The notes beneath the pieces were generated by a model. It had not been told where the DNA came from. It worked only from the letters and a program-made list of their open reading frames with translations, and searched no databases. Made by a program: the position numbers and the translations under genes. From NCBI GenBank assembly GCA_963677165.2, contig CAXXSX010000002.1, positions 1,736,001 to 1,800,000 of the forward strand: a stretch of 64,000 bases of DNA. The letters are read 5' to 3'. The stretch is from JAFGXT01 sp963677165. Lineage in GTDB: Bacteria; Verrucomicrobiota; Lentisphaeria; Victivallales; SZUA-371. Shown here piece after piece: positions 62,270 through 64,000 of the stretch. Each line of letters opens with the position of its first letter. The first letter of the stretch is position 1.

Positions 62270-63831
62270 TATTTAACAACCTCCGGCTGAATGGTTTCCT
62301 TTTGAGCGGATATGTTTTTGATTATTTCCACCTGCTGATTCAGTTTCATATTTGATCTGTTCAGGAATTTTTTATATATCTTTGAAAATTCACCAGAGGC
62401 CATCACATTGTTGATTCCCTGATTGATATATTTTTTCAGGAGAACTCTTCCTTTCGGCAAGCCGAATCCGGAATATTCACGGGTAAGAACTTTACCGACA
62501 TTTTTAAGTTCTCCGGCATATTTATTCATGTAGTAGATATTGACGGGAAGTTCGTTGATGATGGCATTGATTTTGCCGGAAATAAGCGCCAGAAACATTT
62601 GATCAAAATCATCAAAAAGAGTAATTTCTTTTATCATGCCTTTTGCTTTTAATTTTGAACAGTAGTCAAATGCCGTGCCGATGAAACAGCCGATGTTTTT
62701 TCCTTTTAAATCGTAAATGGATCTGATATTACTCTCAGAGGTCACCATCAGCTGATGGGCGATTAAGTTGAACGGCCAGCTGAAATCGATATATTGTTCA
62801 CGAGCGGGAGTGATAGTCATACCGGTCAATAAGTCAACTTGGTGCTTTTTCAGTAAGTTGATAATACTGTTAAACGGGATTTGCTGAAAAGTAAGTTTCA
62901 AATGCTGATCTTTAGCAATCGCCTTGAGTAGCTCGATATCAAAACCGGTCAGTTCTCCATCTTTGGAGGCCTTATAACAGTAGGGTGGAAAAGTATAGTA
63001 GCCCACAATCAATTCGCGTTTTTGAAGTTCTTTCTGTTGATGTGCTGAGTTATCCTCTGAAAAGCCTTTAATATATTTGTTGTAAATTCGTCCGTATTCA
63101 CCGGACGCCATAATTTTCTGCATTGCGTAGTTTAATTTCTTTCGTAAGCTGTTGTTGCCTTTGGCTACGGCAATTCCGAAAAACTCCTGAGTCAACAAAT
63201 CCCCGACACACACCAGCCGGCCGTGAGTTTTCTCCTGATAGTATAAATTAACGGGATGGTCGAGAATAATCGCGTCAATTGTCCCTTTTAGAAGACACTC
63301 GTATGGCTCATTGTATGATTTGAAATATTTGATCTCGGCAATTCCCACCTTTGGCACAAGGCGGCGGCAGTAAATTCCAGAGGAGCCTGTGTAAGAGGTG
63401 GTGCCCACAATTTTGCCTTTTAGGTCGTCAATGCTGTGAATGCTGTCGTCGTCAGCTCGTTTCATCAACTGGAGGCCGATTTTATTGTAGGGCCAGCTGA
63501 AATCGATGATTTTTTCGCGTGTGGTGTGGATCGTTATACCGGGGGAACAATCGATTTTTCCTTTATTCAACAAGTCAAATGCGTTATCGAATTGAATTTC
63601 CTGATAGCTGACCTGCATATTCAGCTTTTGGGCCAGGGCATTTAACATTTCAATATCAAATCCTGAATATCCAGTATTTGTATTCGCGCGGAAGCTGTAA
63701 GGTGGAAAGGAAAAGATACCGACAGTGAGTTTTTGCTTTGTCTGGGAGTTTTTCGGAAATAACGCAAAAAAGAGGATGGCTGCAAGAACTGCAACCCCGA
63801 ATGAAATGGCAAAAATTATTTTCTTTTTCAA
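62269..63831 (-). CDS. Tandem two-domain family 3 solute-binding protein
   Basis: This 520-residue protein has an N-terminal membrane segment or signal (IIFAISFGVAVLAAILFFAL) and two complete family 3 (amino-acid type) binding domains. The first starts LTVGIFSFPPYSFRA and has SGFDIEMLNALAQKL; the second, from about residue 272, starts LIVGYYTFPPYCYKA and has TGFDIELLKAIAKDQ. Each also carries IDFSWP and VKSGKINA-like loop elements (GKIDCSPG, HQVDLLTG). Such double domains occur in sensor kinases and occasionally in channel-linked receptors. No permease gene is near. The gene shares one base with the start of the MscS channel gene, so the two are translated together. Confidence 0.85.
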   Translation of the reverse strand: MKKKIIFAISFGVAVLAAILFFALFPKNSQTKQKLTVGIFSFPPYSFRANTNTGYSGFDIEMLNALAQKLNMQVSYQEIQFDNAFDLLNKGKIDCSPGITIHTTREKIIDFSWPYNKIGLQLMKRADDDSIHSIDDLKGKIVGTTSYTGSSGIYCRRLVPKVGIAEIKYFKSYNEPYECLLKGTIDAIILDHPVNLYYQEKTHGRLVCVGDLLTQEFFGIAVAKGNNSLRKKLNYAMQKIMASGEYGRIYNKYIKGFSEDNSAHQQKELQKRELIVGYYTFPPYCYKASKDGELTGFDIELLKAIAKDQHLKLTFQQIPFNSIINLLKKHQVDLLTGMTITPAREQYIDFSWPFNLIAHQLMVTSESNIRSIYDLKGKNIGCFIGTAFDYCSKLKAKGMIKEITLFDDFDQMFLALISGKINAIINELPVNIYYMNKYAGELKNVGKVLTREYSGFGLPKGRVLLKKYINQGINNVMASGEFSKIYKKFLNRSNMKLNQQVEIIKNISAQKETIQPEVVK

Positions 63832-64000
63832 ATTTTCCGCTCCCGCTCAATTGTTAATATGTTTCAACATAGCGATACATGTAATAAAGTCAAGCTCAAA
63901 AACATAATGCTAATCTGCAAATAATATTCCATTCTGCCGAACCGCTAACGAAATATTCTTTCTTTTAGGTACATTTTATTGAGTTTTCGCGTGAGATATT

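Noticed and set aside
1..64000. tRNA, rRNA, prophage or conjugative elements
   Set aside because: No cloverleaf, rRNA signature or phage structural gene was seen; the tyrosine recombinase is of the XerC/XerD housekeeping type.

Overview
The window looks like a chromosomal stretch of a Gram-negative, anaerobic, polysaccharide-degrading bacterium, most likely of the Lentisphaerota (Victivallis-like) or a related PVC lineage. That is inference from the gene mix: a short prepilin-type protein beside a LacI regulator and a secreted glycoside hydrolase, a large GH106/GH2-like hydrolase with an AraC regulator, [FeFe]-hydrogenases, an NfeD plus double FloA locus, and many short structured repeats between genes. 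No rRNA, tRNA or CRISPR array was seen.

Layout. 0-2 kb: end of hisF and a malic enzyme. 2-6 kb: an AT-rich GHKL-ATPase/Shedu-like nuclease gene, then a repeat-rich island holding a structured leader RNA and a small STAS-like gene. 5.8-11.4 kb: a giant BlaR1-like M56 sensor protease (1685 aa) with its BlaI repressor and an operator-bearing promoter. 12-21.4 kb: a probable hydrogen-sensing and electron-transfer cluster: two thioredoxin-like ferredoxins, a sensory HydS-type hydrogenase with PAS domain, a SpoIIE-type phosphatase, a group-B-like [FeFe]-hydrogenase, a small membrane protein, a PAS histidine kinase, a TIM-barrel protein, a sigma54 response regulator and a HIT protein whose stop codon lies inside a MITE. 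21.4-24.3 kb: the MITE, more repeats, a HEAT-repeat secreted protein, and a second copy of the leader RNA in front of a broken copy of the STAS-like gene. 24.3-30.2 kb: sugar-binding protein, large glycoside hydrolase and AraC regulator. 30.2-34.4 kb: RNase HIII, nitronate-monooxygenase-like protein, XerC-type recombinase and an exo/endonuclease/phosphatase lipoprotein. 34.8-41.1 kb: a large hybrid PAS kinase and two Gfo/Idh/MocA oxidoreductases. 41.4-43.6 kb: an AT-rich PD-(D/E)XK protein and an orphan antitoxin. 43.8-49.9 kb: phosphoglycerate mutase, then a LacI / prepilin-like / GH39-like unit with a consensus promoter and perfect operator. 50-53.6 kb: VOC protein, IspD, small membrane proteins, TerB-like protein. 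53.7-57.8 kb: NfeD, FloA, FloA and an acidic membrane protein. 57.9-64 kb: membrane protein, YbjN-like protein, and a tandem solute-binding protein overlapping an MscS channel.

The strongest novel signal is the roughly 220-nt leader present twice (4697-4918 and 23472-23695). The copies differ in sequence in three helices but keep base pairing by compensatory changes, and both end in a hairpin that can hide the ribosome-binding site of a STAS-like gene. The leader sits inside a larger duplicated block bounded by short inverted-repeat elements. Second in interest are the hydrogen-sensing cluster and the giant BlaR1 fusion.
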